64,000 bases of DNA. Source: Streptomyces sp. B3I8. Its GTDB lineage: Bacteria > Actinomycetota > Actinomycetes > Streptomycetales > Streptomycetaceae. The notes beneath the pieces are model-generated. The model had not been told where the DNA came from. It did no database searches and saw nothing but the letters and a program-made list of their open reading frames with translations. A program made the position numbers and the translations under genes. Location: assembly GCF_030816915.1 (NCBI RefSeq), contig NZ_JAUSYN010000002.1, positions 620,001 through 684,000 of the forward strand. Reading direction: 5' to 3'. Positions 35,820 to 46,995 of this stretch are shown here, piece after piece; positions within the stretch are counted from its first letter, which is position 1; every line of letters begins with the position of its first letter.

Positions 35820-37157
35820 TCACTTGCGGCCGGGGGTCCAGTTCATGCCCCAGCCGTAGGCGCGGTCGAGGGTGCGCTGGGGGCTGACCCCGCGGTCCGG
35901 GACCAGGTAGCGCGCCTCGCGCTGGACGACGAGATCGCCGCCGGTGTTGGTGATCAGGGCGAGCGCGCACACGGTGGAGGGCACCGTGCACTCGTCGAGG
36001 GAGAAGTCGACGGGTGCGCCGTGCTGCGGCCGCAGGGTGACGGTGGCGTGCAGGTCGGCGAAGGAGCGGGCGCCCTCGTAGATGGTCACGAACACGAGGA
36101 TGCGGCGGAAGTCCCGCAGGTGGTCGAGGTTGATGGTGAGGTTCTCGCCGGTCTCGACCGCGCCGGTGCGGTCGTCGCCGTCGAGGTGGATGTACGGCGG
36201 CCGGTCCAGCGCGCCGAAGGCGTTGCCGAGGGCCTGGACGACGCCCTTGCGCCCGTCGGCGAGTTCGAACAGGGCGCACAGGTCCAGGTCGAGGTCGCGG
36301 TGGTGGGCGACGGCCCGGCCGCGCTTGCTGCCCCAGCCGGAGAACTGCTTGCGCACCTCCCAGTTGAGGTTGACGCGCATGGCACCGGAGGTGCCGCCCT
36401 GCTTGGCGAGGGAGACGGAGGGGGCCTCCTTGGTGAGCGTCACCTTGGCGAGGCGGACGGGGGCGGGCGACGCCGGCGGCGGGGGCGGTGCCGCCGGGGA
36501 GACACCCACGGGGGGTGGCAGTGGCACGGGGGCGCCGGTGGGCGGGGGCGCGGTGACGGGCGCGGCCGGCCAGTCGACACGAGGTGCGGGAGCCGGGGCC
36601 TGGGCGGTTGCCGGGGTGGTGGCGGCCGGTCGCTGCGGCTCGTCCACGGTGATGCCGAAGTCCGTGGCGAGCCCTTCCAGTCCGCTGCTGTATCCCTGGC
36701 CGACGGCGCGGAACTTCCAGGCGCCCTGACGCCGGTACAGCTCCCCGAGGACGAAGGCGGTCTCGACGGTCGCGGTGGCGTCGAAGCGTGCGACCTCCTC
36801 GCCGCTGCGTGCGTCCAGCACGCGGATGTACAGCCCGGGCACCTGTCCGAAGGTGCCGCCGTCGACGGAGGCCGCGAGGACGATGCGGTCGATCGCACCC
36901 TCGACGCGGGGGAGGTCGACGAGGAGCGTGTCGGTCACCTCGCCGCCGGTGGTCCGGCTGCCCTCGTGGCGCACCGCGCCGGAAGCGTGCGTGGGCTGGT
37001 TGTAGAAGACGAAGTCGGCGTCGGTGCGCACCCTTCCCGAGTCCAGCAGGAGTGCCGAGGCGTCCGCGCCGGGCACCCCCGGACCGGACCGCCGGCCCAG
37101 TTCGACGCGGAGTTCCGCCGTCGGCACCGGAACGTTCGCCCCCTTCAGCATGGACAT
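35820..37157 (-). CDS. Double TerD-domain (tellurium resistance family) protein
   Basis: 445 residues from ATG 37157 (GAGGGGGAGC upstream). First TerD domain about 1-170 ([74 protein letters not shown]). A Pro/Ala-rich linker spans about 175-235. A second, divergent TerD-like domain ([62 protein letters not shown]) with acidic Ca-binding loops follows. TerD proteins bind calcium and act in stress responses; this one is not in a ter operon. It is divergent from a DUF6643 gene with a 300-bp spacer. Confidence 0.9.
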   Translation of the reverse strand: MSMLKGANVPVPTAELRVELGRRSGPGVPGADASALLLDSGRVRTDADFVFYNQPTHASGAVRHEGSRTTGGEVTDTLLVDLPRVEGAIDRIVLAASVDGGTFGQVPGLYIRVLDARSGEEVARFDATATVETAFVLGELYRRQGAWKFRAVGQGYSSGLEGLATDFGITVDEPQRPAATTPATAQAPAPAPRVDWPAAPVTAPPPTGAPVPLPPPVGVSPAAPPPPPASPAPVRLAKVTLTKEAPSVSLAKQGGTSGAMRVNLNWEVRKQFSGWGSKRGRAVAHHRDLDLDLCALFELADGRKGVVQALGNAFGALDRPPYIHLDGDDRTGAVETGENLTINLDHLRDFRRILVFVTIYEGARSFADLHATVTLRPQHGAPVDFSLDECTVPSTVCALALITNTGGDLVVQREARYLVPDRGVSPQRTLDRAYGWGMNWTPGRK

Positions 37158-37457
37158 GCTGCTCCCCCTCACACCTCTCGGCACCGGCCCGCCCGGCGGC
37201 GGCGCCGTCGGAGGGTTTCCAGCCAAATCTACGGCGCCGTGTCCCGGGAATCCCCGTGCGTCACTTTCCTGGACGGAAGGGCGCCGGACCGCTGGTCACC
37301 AGCCCCGGAGCGCGGCCTATACCGCATCAGGACGCCAGTCGCCGCCCCTTTTCGGCGAGTTCGCTCGTATTGGGGATCCGACGTCACCAGCCGACACGGA
37401 AAACAACCCTCTTATCGGTCTCCCCAACCAGCACATCGTGGGCTTAACTTATGTGCC
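37158..37457. other. Divergent promoter region, TerD / DUF6643
   Basis: 300 bp with no gene, relatively AT-rich at 37340-37450. TAACTT (37445-37450) directly before the DUF6643 start could be a -10. Boxes for the TerD gene were not assigned. Confidence 0.4.
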
Positions 37458-37901
37458 ATGACCTCCCCCCGCTCCACCTATGGCGGCGGTTACTACTCCG
37501 CGTCGCCTTTCCCGGACACCCCGATCTACGACTCGCTCGTGGCCGAGCGGGGCACCCCGCAGATCGCCCCGATCCGGGTCCCCTCGGCCTACGAGCCGAG
37601 CAACAACCTGCCCGCCCTGCCCTCGGCTCTTCCCGCGCTGCCGTCCGGCCCGTCCCCCCAGATCCCCGCGTACGGCTACCCACAGGCGCAGCAGCCCACA
37701 CCACTGCAGCAGGCGGCGCCCGCCGCCTACATTCCCCAGCAGGTGGGCCCGCGCGGCTACCCGGGCGCCCAGGCACCGCAGCCGCCCCGCCCCATGGTGG
37801 GCGGCACGGGGTACGAGGCGATGCGCCCCGCCGCCCCGCGCCCGGCCCCGACGCCGTACCAGGACCCGTACCAGAACGGGCAGCAGTACCGGGGCTACTG
37901 A
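37458..37901 (+). CDS. DUF6643 family low-complexity protein
   Basis: 147 residues from ATG 37458 (upstream frame is not coding). Rich in Pro, Tyr, Gln and Gly: MTSPRSTYGGGYYSASPFPDTPIYDSLVAERGTPQIAPIRVPSAYEP, then PxxP-rich stretches and YQDPYQNGQQYRGY at the end. Probably intrinsically disordered and cytosolic; no enzyme fold. A very short distance from a possible -10 (TAACTT, 37445-37450) suggests a leaderless or nearly leaderless transcript. The conserved first 50 residues are the family signature in Streptomyces; the role is unknown. Confidence 0.82.
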   Translation: MTSPRSTYGGGYYSASPFPDTPIYDSLVAERGTPQIAPIRVPSAYEPSNNLPALPSALPALPSGPSPQIPAYGYPQAQQPTPLQQAAPAAYIPQQVGPRGYPGAQAPQPPRPMVGGTGYEAMRPAAPRPAPTPYQDPYQNGQQYRGY

Positions 37902-37966
37902 GCCACCGAGCACACCGGCTCGACGCCGTCGGGTCCCGGAGCACCGCCGGGACCGTGACGGCCGCC

Positions 37967-38001
37967 GGGAGCGTCACGGCTGTCCGGGCCGTGACGCTCC
38001 C
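37967..38001 (+). terminator. Terminator after the DUF6643 gene
   Basis: Perfect 14-bp stem GGGAGCGTCACGGC (37967-37980) and GCCGTGACGCTCCC (37988-38001), 7-nt loop. Confidence 0.8.
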
Positions 38002-38040
38002 ACCGGGCCCCGTGTCAGGGGTTGCTGACACGATGGCCCC

Positions 38041-38868
38041 ATGCCGAAACCAGCGCTGCACTCGCTCCACATCCACCCGGTCAAAGCGCTGCGGGCCCAG
38101 CCCTTGCCCGCGGCCGTGGTCGAGCCTTGGGGGCTGGCCGGGGACCGGCGCTGGGCGGTGATCGACGACACCGGCAAGGTCCTCACCCAGCGTGAGGAAC
38201 CGCGCCTGGCGACTGCCGCCGCCGAGGCCCTGCCCGGCGGCGGCATCGTGCTGTCCGCGCCCGGCCGGGAACCGCTCACGGTCGCCGTGCCGGAGCCGGG
38301 CGTCACCACGACGGCGCGGATCTTCGGGCAGAAGGTGGACCTGGTGTCCGCCGGCACCGAGGCGCGGGACTGGCTCAGCGGCCATCTGGACAGCGACGTC
38401 TTCCTGGCCCACCTCGACGACCCCGCCGTGCGCAGGCCCATCGACGATCCGCCGTACAGCTCCCCCGGCGAGATGGTCAGCCTCGCCGACCGCTACCCCC
38501 TGCTGCTCACCACGCTCGCCTCCCTCGACTCCCTCAACGCACTGATCGCGCGGGGCGATCACGCGGCGGAGGGCCCGCTGCCGATGAACAGGTTCCGGCC
38601 CGGCGCCGTCGTCTCGGGCACCGAACCCTGGGCCGAGGACGACTGGAACCGGGTGGCGATCGGCGAGGTCGTCTTCCGCGTGGCCAAGTTGTCCGGACGC
38701 TGCGTGGTGACCACCACGGACCAGGACACCGGGGCCCGCGGCAGGGAACCACTGCGCACCCTCGCACGGCACCGGCGCTTCGACGGCCGGCTGGTCTTCG
38801 GCCAGAACCTCGTCCCGCTGACCACAGGGACGATACGGGTGGGCGACCCCGTCGAGGTGCTGGGCTAG
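38041..38868 (+). CDS. MOSC domain protein
   Basis: 275 residues. N-terminal MOSC_N beta-barrel (LHSLHIHPVKALRAQPLPAAVVEPWGLAGDRRWAVIDDTGKVLTQREEPRLA), then the MOSC domain with NRFRPGAVVSGTEPWAEDDWNRVAIGEVVFRVAKLSGRCVVTTTDQDTG, where Cys in SGRCVVTT is the conserved molybdenum-ligand position, and FGQNLVPLTTGTIRVGDPVEVL. Likely a molybdenum cofactor-dependent reductase or sulfur-carrier enzyme of the mARC type. Single gene. Confidence 0.92.
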   Translation: MPKPALHSLHIHPVKALRAQPLPAAVVEPWGLAGDRRWAVIDDTGKVLTQREEPRLATAAAEALPGGGIVLSAPGREPLTVAVPEPGVTTTARIFGQKVDLVSAGTEARDWLSGHLDSDVFLAHLDDPAVRRPIDDPPYSSPGEMVSLADRYPLLLTTLASLDSLNALIARGDHAAEGPLPMNRFRPGAVVSGTEPWAEDDWNRVAIGEVVFRVAKLSGRCVVTTTDQDTGARGREPLRTLARHRRFDGRLVFGQNLVPLTTGTIRVGDPVEVLG

Positions 38869-39067
38869 GCCCGGCTCGGGCCCGGGAGCAGCCCACCGAA
38901 GCGGGGGCGGGAGGGCGGTCCCGGGGAACCCCCGCCGGGTCCGCGAGCGTTGGGACGCGTGAGACGTTTCTGAAGATCCGTGGAGCACGGCGGCGTGATG
39001 TCGCTCTCTCTTCTCCGCGCCCGGGCGCCTTCGGCCCGCGCGCGGAGTTATCACGGAGCGGAAGGGG

Positions 39068-39682
39068 GTGGGGCGGTTGCGGGCGGTTCGCGGACTCTGG
39101 CGCTGGCGGGGCAATCCACTGCGTCGTACGACCGACCTGGTCGAGGCATGGCTGGCACTGGTCGCCCTCGTGCTGATCCTCGTCGTGGCGCCGCTGGTCG
39201 GCGCCGCCGTGGGGGCGGCCACGCAGGACGCCCTGCAACACGCCGTGCGGGAGCAACGGCACGCCCGTCACGAGGTGGTGGCCACAGTCGTCCGAAGACT
39301 GGACCACAGCCCGCTGGACCCCGATCCGGAGACCGCCACCGCCCGGGACGCGCACAGTCACGTCCTGGCGAGCTGGACGGGCCCGGACGGCACGGTCCGG
39401 CACGGGGCCGTCCTGGCCGACCTCGAACAGCCGCGTCACGGCGACCACTTCACCCTGTGGACCAACGCCCGCGGCCACCCGGTGGACCGTCCGCTGGACA
39501 CGGTCACGGCCACCACCCACGCCGTCCTGGCGGGCTTCGGCTCGGCCGTCGCGGCGGCCGGACTCGTCGAGGGCGGCAGACGGTTGCTGGTGTGGCGCAT
39601 GGTCCGTCGCCGGTACGCCCGCCTGGACCGGGCGTGGGAGAAGGCCGGCCCGGACTGGGGTCGCACCGGCACCGACGCCTGA
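39068..39682 (+). CDS. Rv1733c-family membrane protein, second paralogue
   Basis: 204 residues from GTG 39068 with GGAAGG close upstream. Same layout as the protein at 16664-17251: basic N-terminus, [37 protein letters not shown] (TM1), [15 protein letters not shown], extracytoplasmic [36 protein letters not shown]2 ([18 protein letters not shown]) and a basic tail. It precedes the beta-helix/AAA+ gene by 107 bp, which may indicate a functional link. Confidence 0.85.
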   Translation: MGRLRAVRGLWRWRGNPLRRTTDLVEAWLALVALVLILVVAPLVGAAVGAATQDALQHAVREQRHARHEVVATVVRRLDHSPLDPDPETATARDAHSHVLASWTGPDGTVRHGAVLADLEQPRHGDHFTLWTNARGHPVDRPLDTVTATTHAVLAGFGSAVAAAGLVEGGRRLLVWRMVRRRYARLDRAWEKAGPDWGRTGTDA

Positions 39683-39789
39683 ACGGCCTTCGGCTCCGGT
39701 CCGTCCACCCGCCCCGCGCACGCTACGGTGGACCGGCCGAACTCTTCGGCAACGACCCGCGTACGACGAGGTGGGGGCACGGCAACGCC

Positions 39790-42237
39790 ATGGCACAGGG
39801 CACGGTCCAGGTGACGCACACCGGTACATCGAGGTGGCGGCGCCGCACGGGTGAGTACGCGTCCCTCGCCGCCGCGCTGGAGGCCGCGGGCGACGGCGAC
39901 GTCCTCACCGTCGCCCCGGGCACCTATCGGGAGAACCTCGTCGTCCAGCGGGCGGTGACGCTGCGCGGGCCGGAGGGTTCGCCCGGTTCCGTGCGCATCG
40001 CCCCCGTGGACGGGGTGCCGTTGACCGTCCGCGCCTCCGCGGTCGTGCAGGACCTGCACGTGGAGGGCCAGGACGCGTCCGCGCCGGCCGTCCTGGTGGA
40101 GGAGGGCACCCCCGAGCTCACCGATCTGCGGATCATGACGCGTTCGTCGGCCGGGATCGAGGTGCGGGCCGAGGCCCGTCCCACCGTCCGGCGCTGCACG
40201 GTGGACAACCCGGCGGGTGTCGGGATCGCCGTGGTCGACGGCGGGGGCGGGGTGTTCGAGGAGTGCGAGGTGGTCGCGGCGGGCCAGTCCGGCGTGGCCG
40301 TGCGCGGGGGCGCGCGGCCCCGGCTGGAGCGCTGCCGAGTGCACCACGCCTCGGGCGCGGGGCTGTCGGTCACCGGGGAGAACTCCTCGCTGGAGGGCGT
40401 CGGTTGCGAGGTCTACGAGATCAAGGGCTCCGGTGTGCAGGTGACCGGGCGGGGGACGGCGCACCTCACCGACTGCGACGTGCACCGCACCACCGCGGAC
40501 GGCGTCACCCTGGACACGGACGCGGTGCTGACCCTCGCCGACTGCCGCATCCACGACGTGCCGGAGAACGCGGTCGACCTCCGCTCGCGCGCGGTCCTCA
40601 CACTGACCCGCACGACGGTGCGCCAGTTCGGGCGCAACGGGCTGTCGGTCTGGGACCCGGGCACCCGTGTGGACGCCAACCAGTGCGAGATCTTCGACTC
40701 CACCGGCGACTACCCGGCGGTGTGGATCAGTGACGGCGCCACCGTGGTCCTGGAGTCCTGCCGGGTGCACGACGTGCCGGACGCGCTGTTCGTGCTCGAC
40801 CGGGGCTCGCGCGCCGACGTGATCGACAGCGACCTGACGCAGGTGCGCAACACCGCGGTGTCGGTGAGCGACGGCGCGACCGCGCAGTTGGACGACTGCC
40901 GGATCAAGGACGCGGCGACGGGCGCCTGGTTCCGCGACCACGGCAGCGGCGGCACCCTGAGCGGCTGCACGGTGGACGGCGTGCAGACGGGCGTGATCGT
41001 CACCAAGGGCGCCGATCCCACCGTCGAGCGCTGCACCATCGCCTCCCCGGCGGAGGCCGGCTTCTACGTCTCGGCGGGCGGCCGGGGCACCTTCCAGAAC
41101 TGCCGGGTCACCGACAGCGACGGATACGGCTTCCATGTGATCGACGGCTGCCGTACGACGCTGCGCAAGTGCCGTACGGAACGGTGCGCGCGCGGGGGTT
41201 ACGAGTTCGCGGACGGCGGGCCGGAGGCTCCGGGCGGTGGCGGCGCGCTCGTCGAGGACTGCACCAGCGACGAGAGCACGAGCCTGCGCTCCCCCGCCCG
41301 GGAGACGGCCGTGCAGACCACACCGGCACCCGGGTCCGGGCTGCTGGGGTCCATCCCCGGTCAGCGCACCACGGAGCCGCAGGGCCTGGTGGCGGCGCCC
41401 GAACCGGCGGCCCCGGCGGCCCGCACCTCGGAGGCGGTGCTGGGCGAACTGGACGCGCTGGTGGGGCTGGAGAGCGTCAAGCGCGAGGTGCGGGCCCTGA
41501 CCGACATGATCGAGGTGGGACGGCGCCGCCGGCAGGCGGGCCTGAAGGCGGCCTCCGTACGACGCCACCTGGTGTTCACCGGCTCCCCCGGCACCGGCAA
41601 GACGACGGTGGCCCGGCTGTACGGGGAGATCCTGGCCTCGCTCGGGGTGCTGGAGAAGGGCCATCTGGTCGAGGTGTCCCGGGTCGACCTGGTGGGCGAG
41701 CACATCGGCTCCACCGCCATCCGCACCCAGGAGGCGTTCGACCGGGCGCGCGGCGGTGTGCTGTTCATCGACGAGGCGTACGCACTGTCCCCCGAGGACT
41801 CCGGCCGCGACTTCGGCCGTGAGGCGATCGACACGCTGGTGAAGCTGATGGAGGACCACCGGGAGGCGGTGGTGGTGATCGTCGCCGGCTACACCGCCGA
41901 GATGGAGCGCTTCCTGAGCGTCAACCCGGGGGTCGCCTCCCGCTTCTCACGGACGATCACCTTCGGCGACTACGGCCCCGAGGAGCTGCTGCGGATCGTG
42001 GAGCAGCAGGCGGAGGAGCAGGAGTACCGGCTGGCGGAGGGGGCGTCCGAGGCACTGTTGAAGTATTTCGCGGCGATACCGAAGGGCCCCGCCTTCGGCA
42101 ACGGCCGTACGGCGCGGCAGACGTTCGAGGCGATGGTGGAGCGGCACGCGGGCCGGGTCGCCCAGTTCGCCGAACCGAGCACGGACGACCTGACGCTGCT
42201 CTATCCGGAGGACCTGCCGGAACTGCCGGGCGCCTGA
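39790..42237 (+). CDS. Fusion of right-handed parallel beta-helix domain with CbbX/EccA-type AAA+ ATPase
   Basis: 815 residues from ATG 39790 (upstream frame lacks coding character). Residues about 20-530 are ~20 beta-helix turns of ~22 residues, e.g. [29 protein letters not shown], like NosD/PbH1 repeats, rich in C-x-V/I strands. A Pro/Ala linker follows (540-585), then an AAA+ domain: [25 protein letters not shown], Walker [14 protein letters not shown] (about 598-606), Walker [15 protein letters not shown] (about 657-663), sensor region [24 protein letters not shown] with Arg finger near 718. The ATPase is of the CbbX/EccA/SpoVK group, which remodel proteins or drive type VII secretion. 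No signal peptide, so it is cytosolic. Its end overlaps the converging hydrolase gene by 37 bp. Confidence 0.92.
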   Translation: MAQGTVQVTHTGTSRWRRRTGEYASLAAALEAAGDGDVLTVAPGTYRENLVVQRAVTLRGPEGSPGSVRIAPVDGVPLTVRASAVVQDLHVEGQDASAPAVLVEEGTPELTDLRIMTRSSAGIEVRAEARPTVRRCTVDNPAGVGIAVVDGGGGVFEECEVVAAGQSGVAVRGGARPRLERCRVHHASGAGLSVTGENSSLEGVGCEVYEIKGSGVQVTGRGTAHLTDCDVHRTTADGVTLDTDAVLTLADCRIHDVPENAVDLRSRAVLTLTRTTVRQFGRNGLSVWDPGTRVDANQCEIFDSTGDYPAVWISDGATVVLESCRVHDVPDALFVLDRGSRADVIDSDLTQVRNTAVSVSDGATAQLDDCRIKDAATGAWFRDHGSGGTLSGCTVDGVQTGVIVTKGADPTVERCTIASPAEAGFYVSAGGRGTFQNCRVTDSDGYGFHVIDGCRTTLRKCRTERCARGGYEFADGGPEAPGGGGALVEDCTSDESTSLRSPARETAVQTTPAPGSGLLGSIPGQRTTEPQGLVAAPEPAAPAARTSEAVLGELDALVGLESVKREVRALTDMIEVGRRRRQAGLKAASVRRHLVFTGSPGTGKTTVARLYGEILASLGVLEKGHLVEVSRVDLVGEHIGSTAIRTQEAFDRARGGVLFIDEAYALSPEDSGRDFGREAIDTLVKLMEDHREAVVVIVAGYTAEMERFLSVNPGVASRFSRTITFGDYGPEELLRIVEQQAEEQEYRLAEGASEALLKYFAAIPKGPAFGNGRTARQTFEAMVERHAGRVAQFAEPSTDDLTLLYPEDLPELPGA

Positions 42238-44561
42238 GGCGTGTTGTCCGTGGGTGCCGTGCCGTCCGCCTCCTCGACGGGGCGGGGGGCCGGCACTCCG
42301 GGCCGCAGCCGGGCCAGCAGCAGTCGGCGTTCCTCGGCGAACGCCGGGTCCGCCTGGTAGTCGCTGTGCCCCAGGATCGGGGCCGGCAGCGGGTGCAGCG
42401 CGGTGCGGCCGTAGGCGAGCGGGTCCTTGAGCGGGGCGCGGTCCACCTCGGGACCGCAGTCGCCGGGCAGCCGGACCGGCCCGCCGATGGGGTCGGTGAG
42501 CCGGTAGAGGTTGCGCCAGCAGTCGACCTCACGGTGCAGGGCGCTGAGCGAGGCGGGCCCGAAGTGCGCCGGGAACCAGCGCCCGTACAGCCGTTCCAGG
42601 GGTGAGCCGTAGGTCAGCAGGGCCACCCGGCGGCGTACCGAGGGCTTGAGCTGCCAGGCCGCCGCGGCGGCGAGCACACTGCCCTGGGAGTGGCCGGAGA
42701 GCACCAGCCGGCCGCCGGTGGAGCCGGTCCAGGTCGCCATGCGCCAGGTCAGGTCGGGCACGGCGCGCTCGGCGTAGCAGGGTGGGGCGAAGGGATGCGC
42801 GGCGCGCGGCCAGAAGGTGCCGACGTCCCACAGGATGCCGATGGTGCGGCGGGCGGCGGGGTCCTTGTAGGCGCGTCGGCCCCAGGTGACGAAGAGCAGG
42901 AAGCCGACCCCTATCAGCCAGGAGCCGCACGCCTGGGTGGTGTCGGCGGCGCCCTGCAGCGCGGAGGAGGTGCCGCGGGCGGCGTCGCCGGGGACCTCGT
43001 CGGTGAGTTCGGCGCCGACCAGTGAGGCGGTGCCGAGCAGCAGCGTGGCGACGGCGACGACGCCGATGACGCGGGGGGCCAGGTCGGTGAGGGGGGCCAT
43101 CGCCCTGGCCCCGGCGATACGGCGGGTGCGGGCGGCGTCGGTGGGTTCGCCGGGGTGGTCGCGCTCGACCTGGACGGCCTCGGCCCGGCGCAGTCGCAGG
43201 GTGCGGCGCGCCAGCAGGGCGACGACCACGAGCAGCAGCAGGAGCAGCGGCGGGATCGCGGAGGCCTGCCAGGTGAGCAGGACGGGCGGTCCGGGCAGGG
43301 TGCGGCGGGTGCCGTCGAGCCAGTCGGAGACCCGCTGGGCGACGCCGCCGGACATCACCCCGCCGAGCGCGCAGGCGAGCATGGCGACGGCGGGGCCGGC
43401 CAGCCCGCGCAGCGCGGTGCGCGGGTGACGGTGCGTGCGGTACAGGGTGTGGGCGACCAGGGCGAGTACGACGACGAGCAGGCACTGCGTGAGGGTGAGC
43501 GTGCCGAACACCCGGTCGCCCGGCAGCCGTCCGGCCGACCGCCAGTCGGGGCGCGACCAGCAGGCGTACCCGAGCGAGAGCACGAGCAGGGCCAGGGAGC
43601 TCATGGGCAGCAGGCGGACCAGGGCGCGGTCGAGCCCCCGGTCGAGACGGTTCTCGGTGCGACCGCGGCGGCAGACCACCCAGACCACGACGAGCGCGCC
43701 GGCCACGTACGCCGACTCGAACAGCGGGGCCAGGGCGTCGAGGAGCGCGGGTCCGCCCGGGCGTCGGTCCTGGCGGGCGGCGGCGGTTCCGACGGCCGCG
43801 GCGACGGTGAGGAGGGCGGCGGCGGTGTGCGCGGCGCGCAGCCGGGCCACGAGTCGGCGCCCGTACCAGAAGCCGGGGCGGGCGAGCGCGCTGCGGTAGG
43901 CGTCCTCCCCTGCTTCCCCGTCGGCCTCCTCGTCCTGCGGCGGTGGCGGCTGGGACTCGTAGGCGCTCCAGGTGCGGTGGGAGAGGTACCACAGCAGTCC
44001 GGTGAGGGCGGTCGGCACGAGCGCGGCCAGGGCGAGCCGGCGGCCGGGCTCGCTCCACCAGCCGCCGTCGGAGACGACGGGTGACAGGAAGCCGAGCCAG
44101 GAGTGCCGCCCGGCGCACGCGGGGGTGCCCGCGCACTGCCAGGCGGTGAGGTCGAGGGCGACCTCGCAGGCGGCGGCGACCAGCAGCACCGTGAGGCTGA
44201 GTCCGGCGAGCCGCACCAGGAGGCCGTACAGGCGTACGGTCCGGATGCGGTGACCCTCGGTGCTGGGGCGCATCCAGTGGGCCAGGTTGACCACCATGAA
44301 CGGCAGGAGCAGCAGCCACAGGGCGCGCGAGCCGTTGCCGGAGGTGAGGTTGCACCAGACGTAGGCCTCGGGCACCGGCGCGTCGCCGTGGTCGGCGGGC
44401 CGTTCCTCGGCGTCGACGTCGTCGGCGCGGCGGAAGACGGCGGCGGTGTCGTCGCCGGTGATCCGGACCGTGCGCGGATCGTTCAGCATCTCCTGCGGAG
44501 TGGTGCCGCCGACCCCGTGGACCAGGAGTTCCAGGGTGTTCTGTGCCGCTGCGTGTTCCAC
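42201..44561 (-). CDS. Large polytopic membrane protein with C-terminal alpha/beta-hydrolase (lipase-like) domain
   Basis: 786 residues. It starts [26 protein letters not shown] (a lipase-like HGxGG oxyanion motif near residue 16), followed by about 10-12 TM helices (about 75-580) and a C-terminal part with [23 protein letters not shown], the GxSxG nucleophile elbow (Ser about 655), Asp in [10 protein letters not shown] and His in LGHSDYQAD. The N-terminal HGVGG and the C-terminal GHSQG would belong to one hydrolase fold split by the membrane part. Probably acts on lipids or esters at the cytoplasmic face. Substrate unknown. Divergent from a DeoR regulator; converges with and overlaps the AAA+ gene. 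Confidence 0.85.
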   Translation of the reverse strand: MEHAAAQNTLELLVHGVGGTTPQEMLNDPRTVRITGDDTAAVFRRADDVDAEERPADHGDAPVPEAYVWCNLTSGNGSRALWLLLLPFMVVNLAHWMRPSTEGHRIRTVRLYGLLVRLAGLSLTVLLVAAACEVALDLTAWQCAGTPACAGRHSWLGFLSPVVSDGGWWSEPGRRLALAALVPTALTGLLWYLSHRTWSAYESQPPPPQDEEADGEAGEDAYRSALARPGFWYGRRLVARLRAAHTAAALLTVAAAVGTAAARQDRRPGGPALLDALAPLFESAYVAGALVVVWVVCRRGRTENRLDRGLDRALVRLLPMSSLALLVLSLGYACWSRPDWRSAGRLPGDRVFGTLTLTQCLLVVVLALVAHTLYRTHRHPRTALRGLAGPAVAMLACALGGVMSGGVAQRVSDWLDGTRRTLPGPPVLLTWQASAIPPLLLLLLVVVALLARRTLRLRRAEAVQVERDHPGEPTDAARTRRIAGARAMAPLTDLAPRVIGVVAVATLLLGTASLVGAELTDEVPGDAARGTSSALQGAADTTQACGSWLIGVGFLLFVTWGRRAYKDPAARRTIGILWDVGTFWPRAAHPFAPPCYAERAVPDLTWRMATWTGSTGGRLVLSGHSQGSVLAAAAAWQLKPSVRRRVALLTYGSPLERLYGRWFPAHFGPASLSALHREVDCWRNLYRLTDPIGGPVRLPGDCGPEVDRAPLKDPLAYGRTALHPLPAPILGHSDYQADPAFAEERRLLLARLRPGVPAPRPVEEADGTAPTDNTPQAPGSSGRSSG

Positions 44562-44945
44562 CGTCTCGCACTTCCCCCGCGCGCGGTGCGCGCCTGTGGC
44601 GGGCGTCTGTCTTCATGTCATGTGCAGGCACAGGATTGCCGATGTGGGGCACGGCCACACCTGTGTGACCGAAATGTTTTCAGGATGCGTGACGCGCGGG
44701 CAGGAGAAACGCGGCCGACGACGCCCCCCGGCACCGGTCCGAGGGTGCCGCCTGCACGGTCGGCGGCAGGGACGGCGATGGTGCGGGCAGTGGCGCGGAT
44801 GTCGCTGGGGCGTGCGAGGATGGGGCGTCCTTCGCCACCGCCGCCCCTCGGTACGCGCCGGTCGGAGCCGGTACGGACGCCGTGCGGCGGGTGGTGCGCG
44901 CAAGGACCGGACGGAGTCGGGACGAGGAAAGGATCCGCAGCGGAC
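44562..44945. other. Divergent intergenic region (membrane hydrolase / deoR)
   Basis: 384 bp without a gene. The stretch 44600-44700 is less GC-rich and carries TGTGG-N7-CCACA (44643-44659), a possible operator. Promoter boxes not assigned. Confidence 0.4.
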
Positions 44946-45815
44946 GTGAGCGAGAATCAGAACCTGCTCGCGGAGCAGCGCCGCACCCTGATCCTCGACG
45001 AGGTACGCCGACGCGGCGGCGTCCGGGTCAACGAGCTGACGCGCAAGCTCGGCGTCTCCGACATGACGGTCCGCCGGGATCTCGACGCGCTGGCCCGCCA
45101 GGGCGTGCTGGAGAAGGTGCACGGCGGCGCGGTGCCGGTGGTCGAGGCGAGCACGCACGAGCCCGGGTTCGAGGCCAAGTCGGGCCTGGAGCTGACCGCC
45201 AAGGAGGACATCGCGCGGGCGGCGGCCCAACTGGTCGCGCCGGGCACGGCGATCGCGCTCTCCGGCGGCACGACGACGTACGCGCTGGCGCACCACCTGC
45301 TGGACGTGCCGGACCTCACCGTCGTCACCAACTCGGTGCGCGTGGCCGACGTCTTCCACTCCGCGCAGCGCGCCATGGGCCGCCGGCAGGGCGCGGCCAC
45401 GGTGGTGCTGACCGGCGGGGTGCGCACACCGTCCGACTCGCTGGTGGGCCCGGTCGCCGACCAGGCGATCGCCGCACTCCACTTCGACGTCCTGTTCCTC
45501 GGCGTGCACGGGATATCCGCCGAGGCGGGTCTGTCGACGCCGAATCTGGCCGAGGCCGAGACGAACCGGCGGCTGGTGCAGTCCGCGCGGCGTGTGGTGG
45601 TGGTCGCCGACCACACCAAGTGGGGCACGGTGGGGCTGAGTTCGTTCGCCACGCTGGAGCAGGTGGACACGCTGGTGACCGACTCGGGGCTGCCGGGCGA
45701 GGCCCGGGCGGAGATGGCGGAACACCTCGACCGACTGGTGGTGGCCGGAGAACCGGAGGAGCGGGAGGCTCCGGAGCCGGCACAGCAGGCACAGACGGCG
45801 GAGGGATCGGGCTGA
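44946..45815 (+). CDS. DeoR family transcriptional regulator
   Basis: 289 residues from GTG 44946 (AGGAAAGGAT upstream). N-terminal DeoR helix-turn-helix RRTLILDEVRRRGGVRVNELTRKLGVSDMTVRRDLDALARQGVLEKVHGGAV, then the sugar-phosphate-binding DeoRC domain with GGTTTYALAHHLL, TVVTNSVRVADVF, LTGGVRTPSDSLVGPVADQAI, FLGVHGISAEAGLSTPNLAEAETNRRLV and VVADHTKWG. It should respond to a phosphorylated sugar. No sugar operon is adjacent, so the target is elsewhere or unknown. Confidence 0.93.
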   Translation: MSENQNLLAEQRRTLILDEVRRRGGVRVNELTRKLGVSDMTVRRDLDALARQGVLEKVHGGAVPVVEASTHEPGFEAKSGLELTAKEDIARAAAQLVAPGTAIALSGGTTTYALAHHLLDVPDLTVVTNSVRVADVFHSAQRAMGRRQGAATVVLTGGVRTPSDSLVGPVADQAIAALHFDVLFLGVHGISAEAGLSTPNLAEAETNRRLVQSARRVVVVADHTKWGTVGLSSFATLEQVDTLVTDSGLPGEARAEMAEHLDRLVVAGEPEEREAPEPAQQAQTAEGSG

Positions 45816-45870
45816 GGCGCGGCGCCGGGCGGGTGACTCCGGCGCGACCGTCGACCCCCGGCGCGCCGTT

Positions 45871-46995
45871 CTACTCCGACCAGGCCCCCGTGCTCAGCAG
45901 GGTGTCGATCGCGGCCGCGTACGGGGCGACGTCCAGTCCCTCCGCCGCGAGCCAGGCGTCCGAGTAGTACTTGTCCAGATAGCGCTCCCCCGGGTCGCAC
46001 AGCAGGGTGACGACGCTCCCCCGGCGCCCCTCGGCCACCATCTCCGCGACGATCTTCAGCGCGCTCCACAGTCCGGTTCCCGTACTGCCGCCCGCCTTGC
46101 GGCCCGTGACGCGGTCCAGCGCGCGGACGGCGGCGACGGCGGCCGCGTCCGGCACCTTCATCATGCGGTCGACGGCGCCCGGCACGAAGCTGGGCTCCAT
46201 GCGCGGCCGGCCGATCCCCTCGATGCGGGAGCCCCGCTCGCAGACGACGCCCGGGTCACCGGTCGTCCACCCCTCGAAGAAACAGGAGTTCTCCGGGTCG
46301 GCGACACAGACGCGGGTGTCGTACTGCATGTAGTGCACGTACCGGGCGATGGTCGCGGAGGTGCCGCCGGTGCCCGCCGTGGCGACGACCCACGCGGGCT
46401 CGGGGAACCGTTCCCGTTCGAGCTGGCGGAAGACGGACTCGGCGATGTTGTTGTTGCCGCGCCAGTCCGTGGCCCGTTCCGCGTAGGTGAACTGGTCCAT
46501 GTAGTGGCCGCCGGTCTCCGCCGCGAGGCGGGCGGACTCCTCGTACATCGTGCGCGGGTCGTCGACGTAGTGGCACCGGCCGCCGTGGAACTCGATCAGG
46601 CGGATCTTCTCCGCGCTCGTCGTGCGTGGCATGACCGCGATGAACGGCACGCCGATCAGTTTGGCGAAATACGCCTCCGAGACGGCCGTCGAACCGCTGG
46701 ACGCCTCGATCACCGGGCGGCCCGGGCGGATCCACCCGTTGCACAGCCCGTAGAGGAAGAGCGAGCGGGCCAGACGGTGCTTGAGGCTGCCTGTGGGGTG
46801 CGTCGACTCGTCCTTGAGATAGAGGTCGACGCCCCACTGTTCGGGCAGCGGGAAGAGCAGGAGGTGCGTGTCGGCCGAGCGGTTGGCGTCCGCCTGCACC
46901 TTGCGCACGGCCTCTTTGAGCCAGTGCCGGTACGACACGTCGGTCCGGTCGACGTCGAGGGTGGCGCCGGGCTGGTGGGTGGGGGTGGTGCTCAC
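45871..46995 (-). CDS. PLP-dependent cysteine synthase-family enzyme (Cds1-like)
   Basis: 374 residues from GTG 46995 (AAGGAG upstream). Fold-type II PLP enzyme: [19 protein letters not shown] with the PLP-binding Lys (about 72), [29 protein letters not shown], the glycine-rich phosphate-binding loop [15 protein letters not shown], and [42 protein letters not shown]. The whole resembles the actinobacterial cysteine desulfhydrase Cds1 more than CysK/CysM. It may release sulfide from cysteine. A CTTTGAG-GTA-CTCAAAG palindrome lies 100 bp upstream. Confidence 0.9.
   Translation of the reverse strand: MSTTPTHQPGATLDVDRTDVSYRHWLKEAVRKVQADANRSADTHLLLFPLPEQWGVDLYLKDESTHPTGSLKHRLARSLFLYGLCNGWIRPGRPVIEASSGSTAVSEAYFAKLIGVPFIAVMPRTTSAEKIRLIEFHGGRCHYVDDPRTMYEESARLAAETGGHYMDQFTYAERATDWRGNNNIAESVFRQLERERFPEPAWVVATAGTGGTSATIARYVHYMQYDTRVCVADPENSCFFEGWTTGDPGVVCERGSRIEGIGRPRMEPSFVPGAVDRMMKVPDAAAVAAVRALDRVTGRKAGGSTGTGLWSALKIVAEMVAEGRRGSVVTLLCDPGERYLDKYYSDAWLAAEGLDVAPYAAAIDTLLSTGAWSE

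Noticed and set aside
39436..41859. 807-codon minus-strand open frame
   Set aside because: Shadow of the beta-helix/AAA+ gene; the plus-strand product has clear repeats and Walker motifs.
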